Origin: Calothrix sp. PCC 7103
GTDB taxonomy: Bacteria; Cyanobacteriota; Cyanobacteriia; Cyanobacteriales; Nostocaceae
Assembly: GCF_000331305.1 (NCBI RefSeq)
Contig: NZ_KB217483.1
Span: 43,534-107,533 of the forward strand
DNA length: 64,000 nucleotides
Direction of reading: 5' to 3'
Below the pieces are notes generated by a model that was not told where the DNA came from, made no database searches, and was given only the letters and a program-made list of their open reading frames with translations. The translations under genes and the position numbers were made by a program. The first letter of the stretch is position 1. Each line of letters begins with the position of its first letter. Of the stretch, positions 10,936-18,306 are shown in pieces.

Positions 10936-11724
10936 TTATTTTCGTTTTAATACTGCATAAATTCCTGGAACTCTAACATATTCCCCATTGGGAAACTTCA
11001 TAATTGTTCCAAGAGTATCTTCTCCAGATAATACTATATCGAAATTAGGAAAAAACTGGATAATATCTTCTATTGTGACAGTACCAGGTTTTAATTCATG
11101 TTCTAAAACCATTGACAATTCTTGAGGAGGTTTATCAAGCTTTTCTAATAATTCTTTAAAGAAAATAAGCGCATTTTCACCAAACTCTATCAGGTAAAGA
11201 GTACCTGTATTCCCTAATAATATCTCCAAAGAGCGAGCAACATCCGGACGAGATTCTTTTAGAATATGGTGAAAACCAGTTCTCATATAAATATTAGTAT
11301 CGCCTATTTCAGAATGAAGAATAGCTGCTTGCTCTGGTTGTAAACCATCAAGAACCCGATACTCAATATTAGAAGCAGCATTTTGTTTTTTTGCCACCTC
11401 AATAGCACTTGAGGAAATATCAACTCCGATAAGACGAGAAAAATAATTGGCGAGAAAACGAGTTTGTGTACCGTTACCACAAGCAAAGTCAATAAGTGGT
11501 AGTTCAGGATTCATCAAATTTTGAAAGCGGGGTAAGTCTGAAGCTGACGCTAATTCTGGATTACAATCCCATACGATTGGATAAGACAATTTAGATGCTT
11601 TGTTCCAAAACATCTCCCAACCTGAAGTACTCTTTTCTATTTTTTCGGGTGTGATGCTTCTTTGCATGATGTTGACTAATTTGATATTTATAGTGAATTT
11701 GTTCTCCATTTTTGTAATTTGCAA
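10936..11724 (-). CDS. SAM-dependent methyltransferase (class I)
   Basis: A 262-residue Rossmann-fold methyltransferase. Motif I is LIDFACGNGTQTRFL (about residues 77-91) and the acidic end of strand 2 is GVDISSSAIEVA (about 100-111), which would bind the SAM ribose. The N-terminal segment (GWEMFWNKASKLSYPIVWDCNPEL) looks like a substrate-binding lid. No metal-binding motif is visible, so an O- or N-methyltransferase of a small molecule is the natural reading. It lies between the diiron enzyme (upstream) and the IDO-like gene (downstream). Three in-frame ATGs (11724, 11709, 11667) are possible starts, none with a clear Shine-Dalgarno; the conserved-looking sequence starts after the third. Confidence 0.82.
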   Translation of the reverse strand: MQITKMENKFTINIKLVNIMQRSITPEKIEKSTSGWEMFWNKASKLSYPIVWDCNPELASASDLPRFQNLMNPELPLIDFACGNGTQTRFLANYFSRLIGVDISSSAIEVAKKQNAASNIEYRVLDGLQPEQAAILHSEIGDTNIYMRTGFHHILKESRPDVARSLEILLGNTGTLYLIEFGENALIFFKELLEKLDKPPQELSMVLEHELKPGTVTIEDIIQFFPNFDIVLSGEDTLGTIMKFPNGEYVRVPGIYAVLKRK

Positions 11725-11808
11725 TAATTAATTTTAAATTCCAAATTCTAAAATTAATAATTACAAACTACAAATGTAAATAATAAACAGGGCAAACAGT
11801 TGCTACCT

Positions 11809-12537
11809 TTATACTGAAACTAACTGCTTTTGCACTGGATATTTTTCTGCATATCGCATTAATCCATCCACAAACTCGACAACCATATCAAAAATCTTTT
11901 CGACTGCATATCTTGCTTCTTCTTGTTGTAACTTAGTTAATTGTATGCTCTTAATGAAATCTTCTGTACCCGTATTCCACAAATCATGAGCTGTTTCTGC
12001 ATCAATATGATGGTCTCCAAAGAAATTATATTTCTCGTGCGTGATTCCCTGTAGTTCTTCAGCTACTTTTTTTGTGTTAGAGAAGAAAACATAAGTTGCT
12101 GCTTCTATCATCTCCATCATAGCCAATAAGACAACAGAGTCTGCTTTATCAGTAAGCTTGGTAATTTCACGATATATTTGGCGTGTTTTACTTGTGTCCT
12201 CGCTCCAAATAAATTTTAAGAAATCAGTAAACTTTTGTGGTTGATTAAATCCTAGCTTCTCAATATCTTGCAAATACCATATATAGTGAGTAGCTTCATC
12301 ATAAGTGTGATTGTTAAGCAACTCTTGTACCTTATCAATTGCAGGTTCTCTGCGGAAATCATACTTTAACAAATCTGTAAAACTCATTGCTAAAGGAGCA
12401 TAACAAGGCGCCCAAGCTAACCTTTGGTGAGGATGTATGCTTTTCTCCTGCAAGAAACGAAAGAAAGGTAATTGAGAAAGCTTTTCTTTCTTGGTGTCGA
12501 TTAACTCAAGTATTTCTTTCATCGCTTTTGATTCCAT
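11809..12537 (-). CDS. Haem-oxygenase-like diiron enzyme (TenA/CADD/UndA superfamily)
   Basis: A 242-residue all-helical protein. The likely metal ligands are visible: E81-x2-H84-x6-D91 in DEATHYIWYLQD, E142 (or E145) in MEMIEAATYVFF, and H177-x3-E181-x2-H184 in HHIDAETAH. This spacing is that of haem-oxygenase-like diiron oxidases/oxygenases such as UndA and BesC, with Glu where an Asp is usual in the last motif. Family members do N-oxygenation, oxidative C-C cleavage, olefin formation, or the chlamydial CADD step to p-aminobenzoate. It is the first gene of the operon with the methyltransferase and IDO-like gene, so two different O2-using enzymes and a methyltransferase probably act on one scaffold. 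ATG 12537 or the internal ATG at 12522 (GGAA 8 nt upstream) may be the start. A TenA thiaminase role is unlikely given the context. Confidence 0.8.
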   Translation of the reverse strand: MESKAMKEILELIDTKKEKLSQLPFFRFLQEKSIHPHQRLAWAPCYAPLAMSFTDLLKYDFRREPAIDKVQELLNNHTYDEATHYIWYLQDIEKLGFNQPQKFTDFLKFIWSEDTSKTRQIYREITKLTDKADSVVLLAMMEMIEAATYVFFSNTKKVAEELQGITHEKYNFFGDHHIDAETAHDLWNTGTEDFIKSIQLTKLQQEEARYAVEKIFDMVVEFVDGLMRYAEKYPVQKQLVSV

Positions 12538-12985
12538 TTTTATTACAACGAGGTGCTGCTGAATTGCTTACATTTGGTTACATGCTTGTTGGTACTGGCA
12601 GACAGCCAGGAGAATTCTGACCCGAAATTGTTGGCACCAAAAAGCCTGCCAATGCTTGGATATCTGCATTTATCTTGACTTTCATGATTTTCAAGCATTA
12701 GTTTGTATCTCGCAAATATCAGAAATAAATAAATACTCTTCTATTGAATACAATTTTCATGTATACCTGGACACAAAAAAATTTCCGCTATGTGCGTATC
12801 AATAGGTTAATTGTATTTAGCTAGAAAATAAATGCAAATACTCCATTACTTATTTGAGAATCACCAAAAAATAGCGAACCTGGAAACCAGAGTAAAAACA
12901 TACATGCTTTACAAAGAAGCATTTGAAGCAGCACCATGTATTATATAACACACTATTTTTTGGGAAGATAGTATCTTACTATACA

Positions 12986-13071
12986 TTTTATCAATCAAGT
13001 ATCAACCAATTAGATAGTTATATGCTGCTTTTATCAATCAAGTATCAATCAATTAGATAGTTATATGATGC
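12986..13071. repeat. Two tandem copies of a 43-bp unit
   Basis: The unit starts TTTTATCAATCAAGTATCAA and ends TATATG[C/A]TGC. Copy 1 is 12986-13028 and copy 2 is 13029-13071; they differ at only two positions. Within each copy ATCAAtcAAgtATCAA is itself reiterated. It could be a duplicated regulator site for the operon starting at 12537, or recent slippage. Confidence 0.85.
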
Positions 13072-13632
13072 ATCTTCTTTTGAGTTTGGTTGTAGTTTAA
13101 AAACTACGATTGCTAACATACGCATCTATCGCAGGGTATATATAGATACAGTTTCAATATCTTGATTGTCAGTGGTACATAAGTATCTATCACGACAGAG
13201 AATATCAATTAGAACATAGACTCTTCGCTCAACTTTAACTAATTCAATTGGAATTATAAACAAAATTCCCTTCTTCCTTTGTGGTTCGTCACACAAAAAT
13301 TACTTCTTACAAATCAATTAAAAACACGATATCAAATTATTAATACTGTGCGTTCGCTCATTTTTATAGTTGAGGAGGAATTAATGCCTTGATGGGAAAG
13401 GAATAGGACGCTCAATAATACCAAGCGCATTTTCAGTCAGCTTGTAAGACATTTTTTAGAAAGGTGTGTACGTATTTTAGTGATTGACCAGGTAAAAATT
13501 AATTCTCTTGCTCTCAATCATACCGCTCTCCATCGTAGAGTAATTACGTTCCAAAATTTGCAACTTTTCAGTGAACCCACACTTAAATTTATAATGCCCA
13601 GGCGCCTGCACATAATTTAGGTGAGTATATAT

Positions 13633-13658
13633 GGGGCGGGCAATCTTAAGCCCGCTCC
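13633..13658. repeat. G+C-rich dispersed hairpin
   Basis: GGGGCGGGC, 8-nt loop, GCCCGCTCC. A short G+C-rich stem of this kind, next to a CCACAAGA tail, is familiar from many cyanobacterial intergenic regions. It lies 45 nt before the ATPase fragment. Confidence 0.6.
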
Positions 13659-13702
13659 ACAAGAGAGAGAAGAGTGCCTACCTTACAAGGGATATAATTT
13701 TA

Positions 13703-14005
13703 ATGAAGGTTGAGTCTATTACTATTAAGGACTTTAAGCGCTTTGAGCGTTTGGAGGTGTTGTTTAAAAATCAAACTCTCGATACGGTTAGTAATCGTTT
13801 CCTGTTACTGGGTGATAACGGTACTGGGAAAACTACGCTGCTGCAAGCTATTGCGCTTCCTTTGGCGTTGGCAACTAAGCAGATTCGGCGGGTTACTGAT
13901 TTTGATTGGTTGGGGTTTCTTCCTGGTCGCTACCAACGTTGGGGGGCGCCGTATATTGAAATTGAGGTATTGTTTACGACTGAGGAGTTATATATCTATG
14001 ACTAA
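13703..14005 (+). pseudogene. AAA ATPase, N-terminal fragment only
   Basis: ATG 13703 follows a good ribosome site (AAGGGA about 10 nt upstream). The 100 residues begin MKVESITIKDFKRFERLEV, a RecF/OLD-like N-terminus, and contain a Walker A motif in GDNGTGKTTLLQ (about residues 37-48). Proteins of this type are normally 350-600 residues; here the frame ends at 14005 right where another gene fragment starts, so the Walker B and any nuclease domain are lost. The intact family includes SMC-like and OLD-type ATPases used in repair or defence. It is a relic. Confidence 0.75.
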
Positions 14006-14181
14006 TCTCCTTTTGTCAACAAAATTTTATATTTCGTCGATTCGTTCATCCCTAGTTCAAAGCGCGCGGCTAATTGAGAAGCTCAATTATGGCATGGAAT
14101 GTAAGTTAACTTTGATTTCGGCGCCCGCAGGCTCAGGAAAAACAACACTCCTCTCGTGAGTGGTTACGCCAAGCCAGCGTT
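13998..14181 (+). pseudogene. MalT/LuxR-type ATPase regulator, N-terminal fragment
   Basis: The frame overlaps the end of the previous fragment by 8 nt. It reads LLSTKFYISSIRSSLVQS..RLIEKLN then LTLISAPAGSGKTTLL, which matches the N-terminus and P-loop of large MalT-like transcription activators (about 900 aa). The frame hits TGA at 14157-14159, but after a one-base slip it continues as EWLRQAS to 14181, so there is a frameshift as well as a truncation. Only about 6 percent of a normal protein remains. Confidence 0.75.
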
Positions 14182-14206
14182 GAAAGGGCTGGCTGCACGT
14201 AGTTAA

Positions 14207-14347
14207 CCAAAAAAGTATGGTAAACGCTTTGACAAAAGCAGATTTTGGTACTGGCGCCTAACTGATAAGAAGACTCAAATCGAATATGCCAAGCGTAAAA
14301 GTCCTCATATAACACTAACAGTAAAAACTTGGTGTCACAGAGGTTGA
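14207..14347 (+). pseudogene. Short C-terminal-like remnant
   Basis: A 46-codon open stretch without a start codon, reading KKYGKRFDKSRFWYWRL and ending TWCHRG before TGA. The composition is protein-like (Lys, Arg, Trp and Tyr rich), but I do not recognise a family. It is probably another fragment in this graveyard just left of the attachment core. Confidence 0.3.
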
Positions 14348-14467
14348 TTAATGATAAGTTAGAATTAATTACTAATTAGCAGTGGTGTTTAGTCCAAATT
14401 TAGTCCAACAGTAGAACCATGAAATTTAGGAAGTGCTTGCAGCAAGGGTTTTGGGCAACGGATTTTC

Positions 14468-14512
14468 GGTCTGCAAAACCTCCATCCCCCGGTTCAAATC
14501 CGGGTGGCGCCT
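14468..14512 (+). other. tRNA-Cys(GCA) 3' half; probable integrase attachment core
   Basis: The sequence contains the 3' part of the anticodon arm (GGT-CTGCAAA-ACC, anticodon GCA), a 5-nt variable loop, a perfect T arm (CCCGG-TTCAAAT-CCGGG) and the 3' acceptor strand TGGCGCC plus T. The 5' half is absent: bases before 14468 do not pair with the anticodon stem, and no GGCGCCA acceptor strand lies upstream. A 45-nt match to a tRNA 3' half immediately before a tyrosine integrase is the usual look of an attP/att core. With the core reading toward int, a normal left junction would have a complete tRNA, so this is either an attP on a circular form or a rearranged junction. Confidence 0.75.
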
Positions 14513-14529
14513 CTAAAGGAAATAACCTG

Positions 14530-14566
14530 GAAACAACCGCTCTACAACGCTTAGGGCGGTTGTTTC
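14530..14566 (+). terminator. Hairpin after the tRNA fragment
   Basis: GAAACAACCGC, 15-nt loop, GCGGTTGTTTC, an 11-bp perfect stem directly after the tRNA 3' half. It may be the original tRNA terminator carried within the attachment region; a T-run is short. Confidence 0.6.
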
Positions 14567-14664
14567 GTATCTTGCCCACCTCAAGGAATATATCAATCCA
14601 CCTTGCCAAATCAGGACAAATCATGTCAAATTAAGACAGATGTAGTTACGATTTTAAGTACGAT

Positions 14665-15768
14665 TTGGCTAGTTTAAAAGAAGAACTACAGAAATTAAAC
14701 AACCGCTTGAAGGGCGCGAAGTTGAGGGTCGCCGTATTCGAGCGAGATAATCACCTGTGGCTACGCGCGACTCTACCACCAAAGCCAAACAGTGAGAAGC
14801 CAAAACCATATCAGCAATATGTCAGTACTGGCGCTAAGTCAACAATCGCAGGGTTGCGCCACGCCGAACAAAGGGCCAAGCAATTGGCAATCGAACTTGA
14901 TTCAGGTAAGTTTGATTGGTCGAACTGGATGGAAGCGAAGGCGCCTATAGTTGAAACTAAAACCATCAAGCAGTGGATTGAAGAATATCATGAGCATCGT
15001 CTATCAATATCAAAGGTGGCACCTTCCACCTGGAAAACAGACTATTTATTAATTTCCAAAAAATTACCTTCTAATGACAAGCTCTCTGCCGAAGCACTAA
15101 TCGAAACGATTAAAAAGACACCACCCGACACGCGCGTTCGCAAGCGGCTAACTGAATATTGCTGTCGGCTCGCAGAATTCGCGAAGTTGCCGACACAGGA
15201 TATTAAAAAGCTTGTTGGTAATTATTCAGCAAAATCTGTAAATCCTCGTGCGTTGCCTACCGATGCCCAGATTGCGGAGTTTATAAGTGGCATCAAAAAT
15301 TCTGATTGGCAGTGGCTCGTTGCTGCTATTGCGACTTATGGGTTACGCTCACACGAAACATTTCACCTCGAAATTATCGCTGCTACTAAAAACGAAATCA
15401 CCAAGGGTAAAACTGGCGCACGCATTATTCGCCCCTTATACCCAGAGTGGGTTGAGCAGTGGAAGCTTTCGGAAATCAGGTTACCAAATATAGATAAAGA
15501 ATTTGATAACGGAAAGCTTTCGACTAAGGTTTCTGGCTGGTTTGGAGAGAACGCACCGTTTAGAGCGCTTGACTTGCGGCACTGCTATGCACGTCGCTGT
15601 TTTGAATTTAATATAGCACCCGACCGTGCAGCAAAAATGATGGGACACTCGCTCGAAGTTCACCTCACCACTTACCGTGCCTGGTTTGATGAAGAACTTT
15701 ATGATAAAGCTTACCTTAACGCGATAGAGGCGCCAAACCGACCAATGCCACCTAACGTTTGTGGGTAG
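14665..15768 (+). CDS. int: Tyrosine recombinase / integrase
   Basis: A 367-residue tyrosine recombinase. The N-terminal ~100 residues are a basic arm-binding domain, residues ~115-190 a SAM-like core-binding domain, and the rest the catalytic domain. Catalytic residues are visible: first Arg in ATYGLRSHE, H-x2-R in DLRHCYARR, His in MMGHSLEVH and the nucleophile Tyr in LTTYRAWF. Translation probably starts at TTG 14665, since no ATG lies upstream in frame; a GTTTAAAAGAAGAA stretch lies just inside. It directly follows the tRNA-Cys half, so that tRNA gene is the likely target. The 3' end overlaps a convergent small DNA-binding gene by 17 bp, a typical int/xis arrangement. It appears intact. 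Confidence 0.92.
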   Translation: MASLKEELQKLNNRLKGAKLRVAVFERDNHLWLRATLPPKPNSEKPKPYQQYVSTGAKSTIAGLRHAEQRAKQLAIELDSGKFDWSNWMEAKAPIVETKTIKQWIEEYHEHRLSISKVAPSTWKTDYLLISKKLPSNDKLSAEALIETIKKTPPDTRVRKRLTEYCCRLAEFAKLPTQDIKKLVGNYSAKSVNPRALPTDAQIAEFISGIKNSDWQWLVAAIATYGLRSHETFHLEIIAATKNEITKGKTGARIIRPLYPEWVEQWKLSEIRLPNIDKEFDNGKLSTKVSGWFGENAPFRALDLRHCYARRCFEFNIAPDRAAKMMGHSLEVHLTTYRAWFDEELYDKAYLNAIEAPNRPMPPNVCG

Positions 15769-15997
15769 GTGTTGCTCTCAGGCGCCTAATTCCCTCCAAA
15801 TTAATTTTTATGTTGCGCTTTTTACTATGGGGGGAAGCATCATTTACCCAGTGTTCGCCCTCAATAAGCACTCCATCTTTTATAAGTCGCACAACATTGC
15901 GTGGGCTGTAACCGCGACCCAGCAACTTATAAGCTGTCTCAAGTGTTACACAATCTTCTTCTTTGATTGTTGTTTTCAATAGATTGACTTTGGGCAT
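15752..15997 (-). CDS. Small DNA-binding protein, possible excisionase
   Basis: An 81-residue basic protein. The middle (VTLETAYKLLGRGYSPRNVVRLIKDGVL) reads like a MerR/AlpA-type winged helix and the tail (GIRRLRA) is basic. Size, charge and position, with its 3' end overlapping the integrase 3' end by 17 bp, suggest a recombination directionality factor that would favour excision. A repressor of int is the alternative. ATG 15997 has only a weak upstream purine tract. Confidence 0.6.
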   Translation of the reverse strand: MPKVNLLKTTIKEEDCVTLETAYKLLGRGYSPRNVVRLIKDGVLIEGEHWVNDASPHSKKRNIKINLEGIRRLRATPTHKR

Positions 15998-16078
15998 AAA
16001 CTTATTCCTGTTAGTTTAAAGATTATTTGTTGACAATTAATAAGTTGTGATGTGCGGCAGAGGGGGGAGCATCTTCTA

Positions 16079-16684
16079 TCATGCCAAACCCTCTTCTTTC
16101 CAAGTTTGCAAGGCATTACGAGCTATTTCTTTGTAATCGTCGGCTGTTGCGGCGCGCTTCCCACTAAATAAATCACCACAAATCTCTTTATAATTGTCAG
16201 CGTCAATTTGCGGATTTCTGGCTGCCAAGATGATTTCCTTCAAAGACCTACCATTCTTGACACAATCAAGAATTTGCGCTTTGGAAATACCACATTTATA
16301 TGCTAAAGGAATTAAGTTCCAGTTTTCAATATTGAGTTTAAGTTCCAGAGAATCATCCCTTCCCTGAAGATATCCTGCAATCTTAGCGGCTTTATTATTC
16401 TTTTCAAAAGCCCGAAGTTCGTCACTTTTCCCACCGTAGCAAAGCTCTTTTAAATCTCGTGCTGATGGTAGAAATTTTAAAGTTGAGATTGCATTTATTA
16501 CGCCCGTTCTAAGTTCTACAACATCGCACTCCTTGAGCATTTCCCAGTAACCCAGGCGCCGCATTTTTACGAGTTCTTCGCTAACAGAGTTATTTACTCC
16601 GCATCTGTAATGCTCTTCAAGGATAGCCATATATTCCTTGAACTGCTCGTTATTTATAGATGTTTTCATTTTTACTTTAATCAA
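16079..16684 (-). CDS. Hypothetical protein, possible helicase-loader partner
   Basis: A 201-residue soluble protein whose start overlaps the stop region of the upstream gene by 8 bp, so the two are translationally coupled. The stretch AISTLKFLPSARDLKELCYGG resembles the segment seen in phage P-like helicase loaders and related replication proteins (from memory, weak). No P-loop is visible. The C-terminal third (KEIILAARNP, DDYKEIARNALQTWKEEG) is helical. With the upstream gene it looks like an O/P-like replication initiation pair of a phage or conjugative element. Function is inferred from context only. Confidence 0.5.
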   Translation of the reverse strand: MIKVKMKTSINNEQFKEYMAILEEHYRCGVNNSVSEELVKMRRLGYWEMLKECDVVELRTGVINAISTLKFLPSARDLKELCYGGKSDELRAFEKNNKAAKIAGYLQGRDDSLELKLNIENWNLIPLAYKCGISKAQILDCVKNGRSLKEIILAARNPQIDADNYKEICGDLFSGKRAATADDYKEIARNALQTWKEEGLA

Positions 16685-18053
16685 AAATTCCTAAATCTTC
16701 GTAATCGCTTAAAATTGAACCAGATGCTTTGTTATAAACGCGCTTTGCTACTTTCCCTTCTTCGCTGCGGAGAAATTGTTCTTTTCGCCATTGGGTGACG
16801 CATTCAGAAAGCTCTTGCCATCGTCCAGGGTCTTTTTCCATTGCTCTAATCCAAGCGCTGGCACCAGCAGTATTCTCCTGATTTTTCAATCTCTTCGCAA
16901 GATAAGTGATAAATCCATAATCAACATCGTTAGGTGCTGTATACAGTATCCTTCCTGATTTACGGTAATGACTGACAGTATCCCCAATTACCTCGTTTGC
17001 CCACTGTTTTAATTCAATCGGACTCGGTATTACGCCACTGTTCTCATATGCCTGAATTATGCGCGCTACTTCAGGTGAGGTTTTGTTCTCGCCTGCGCTT
17101 CTTACCAACCCGGAACTTTCTTCAACAACTTCAGCTTCAAAAATTTCTGTCTCACCGGGTGGTGAGTCCAGTTGCCGCGTTTTCTCAGAAGGAGATACTT
17201 TGCTTCGCAACACTGCGTGAACGTGAACGGTTTCCGGAGCCAGCGTCGTGGGCGGCTCTGCCGCAAAGTCTGCCACCGGGGAGTATCCCCGTGGCGAGCT
17301 TTGCGACTTGAGACGACTGGCGTTGTGCGGCAAACTGGCGAACCCGGAGGGCGCAACATTTGACTCTAATAAAGAATTTTGTTTTTCAATGAAAAACTCT
17401 TCTTTCACTGAATTAGATGCATTATTTGGCACCGACTCAACGACTTTATGCGAAGTTGAAGTCACTGTTGAATCGCTTTCGTCCTGAGCATTAGAAAAAA
17501 GACTATTAGTTTTTTGATTTTTAGTTATATATAGTGTGGTGGCATTTTTGCCATTATTATCCGGCAATTCTGCCGTATCGTAACGGCTTTTTTGCCGTTC
17601 TGATTCGTCTGCATCGTTACATAACGGCTTTTCTGCCGTTTTGTTGATAACGGAAGCTTGGCGCCATTTATCTAAGGTTTCCTGAATCCTGCCTATATTA
17701 AGCTTAAACTCTTTGAGTCTTGATAAAAAATTGGATGAGCGCTCAGTAATATAGCCTTTGGTTTTTAGAAGCTTTAGCGCTGCTCTAACAGATTTTTCCC
17801 CAAAGCTACCAAGTAAGCCATCAACAAAATTAGATAGTGATTCTCGCAACCAAATATCAGGTACTGCCTTTTTATATGACGCTTCTACACCTGCGTTATA
17901 CTTTTCAATTCGACTGATTTCGACAAACCTGCAACTTGTCCAATATTCCAGCAGGTCAAGTATTTGCGCCGCGCAAACGTTGCGGTCACAAATTTCTAAA
18001 TAATCTTCTCTGACGTGGAAGTAACGCCCCGAATGGGATATCACGTTCTGCAT
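16677..18053 (-). CDS. Replication-initiator-like winged-helix protein with repeat-filled linker
   Basis: A 458-residue protein. Residues 1-115 (YFHVREDYLEICDRNVCAAQILDL, then SVRAALKLLKTKGYI) form a helix-turn-helix region like the N-terminus of plasmid/phage replication proteins. Residues ~330-440 form a second helical domain. Between them a long low-complexity linker coincides with DNA repeats: palindromes AACGGC-TTTTTT-GCCGTT (17582-17599) and AACGGC-TTTTCT-GCCGTT (17623-17640), and an unusually G+C-rich stretch (about 17100-17380) made of dispersed-repeat sequence that stays in frame. A stable mobile element would need replication or partition, and this gene is the best candidate for that. 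No catalytic replication motif was seen. Confidence 0.55.
   Translation of the reverse strand: MQNVISHSGRYFHVREDYLEICDRNVCAAQILDLLEYWTSCRFVEISRIEKYNAGVEASYKKAVPDIWLRESLSNFVDGLLGSFGEKSVRAALKLLKTKGYITERSSNFLSRLKEFKLNIGRIQETLDKWRQASVINKTAEKPLCNDADESERQKSRYDTAELPDNNGKNATTLYITKNQKTNSLFSNAQDESDSTVTSTSHKVVESVPNNASNSVKEEFFIEKQNSLLESNVAPSGFASLPHNASRLKSQSSPRGYSPVADFAAEPPTTLAPETVHVHAVLRSKVSPSEKTRQLDSPPGETEIFEAEVVEESSGLVRSAGENKTSPEVARIIQAYENSGVIPSPIELKQWANEVIGDTVSHYRKSGRILYTAPNDVDYGFITYLAKRLKNQENTAGASAWIRAMEKDPGRWQELSECVTQWRKEQFLRSEEGKVAKRVYNKASGSILSDYEDLGIFD
17100..17380. repeat. G+C-rich dispersed-repeat insert inside a coding linker
   Basis: Much higher G+C than its surroundings, with several inverted segments such as CTCGCCACGGGGATACTCCC-like and GGCAAACTGGCGAACCC-like words. 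The latter also occurs near 34845-34870. It stays in frame as a Ser/Pro/Ala-rich linker of the replication-like gene. Confidence 0.55.
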
Positions 18054-18306
18054 AATATAATCAGGATTAAGGTTTAGGCTTCCTTTCCAATCGGAAAAGA
18101 AGCTTGTTATTTATCTGTTTAGCTTTTGTTAAGAAAGCTAATAGCAGCCGCAGCGTTTCCCCTGAATTACCAACCCCCAGCGCTTCACCCAAGGTGCCAA
18201 GCAAGCCTTTGATTACTAGATGTTTCTCTCTCTCACTCCTTTACTCCAGTTATGGCGCCACGTAATTTGACTATCGTTCGTGAATGTTTTAGCTTGAAGC
18301 ACAAGG

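Larger units (their letters stand above)
12538..13702. other. Long intergenic region
   Basis: About 1.16 kb without a convincing gene. It should contain the promoter of the minus-strand operon starting at 12537. It holds a 43-bp tandem duplication (12986-13071), a short perfect palindrome with GTAGTTTAAAAACTAC near 13093, AT-rich filler and a G+C-rich dispersed hairpin (13633-13658). Possible peptides here are too short and too poor in composition to call. Confidence 0.6.
14348..14664. other. Attachment region / int leader
   Basis: About 315 bp between the graveyard and the integrase. Besides the tRNA half and the hairpin it holds near-repeats of CAGGACAAATCATGTCAAAT just before int, which could be arm-type integrase sites. 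No other gene is seen. Confidence 0.45.

Noticed and set aside
12387-12620. Plus-strand frame antisense to the diiron enzyme gene
   Set aside because: Antisense to a clear gene with intact motifs and has no domain or good ribosome site.
12986-13071. Considered as a CRISPR array
   Set aside because: Only two units, directly abutting, with no spacers.
13477-13662. 61-codon minus frame near the ATPase fragment
   Set aside because: No domain, overlaps a dispersed hairpin, and no coupling to a neighbour.
14400-14634. Open frames over the tRNA-Cys half (reading PPGFEPGDGG and similar)
   Set aside because: This peptide is a well-known artefact of translating tRNA genes; the DNA is explained by the tRNA fragment.
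17102-17487. Plus- and minus-strand frames inside the replication-like gene linker
   Set aside because: They are shadows made by the G+C-rich repeat block; the minus frame 16677-18053 explains the region.
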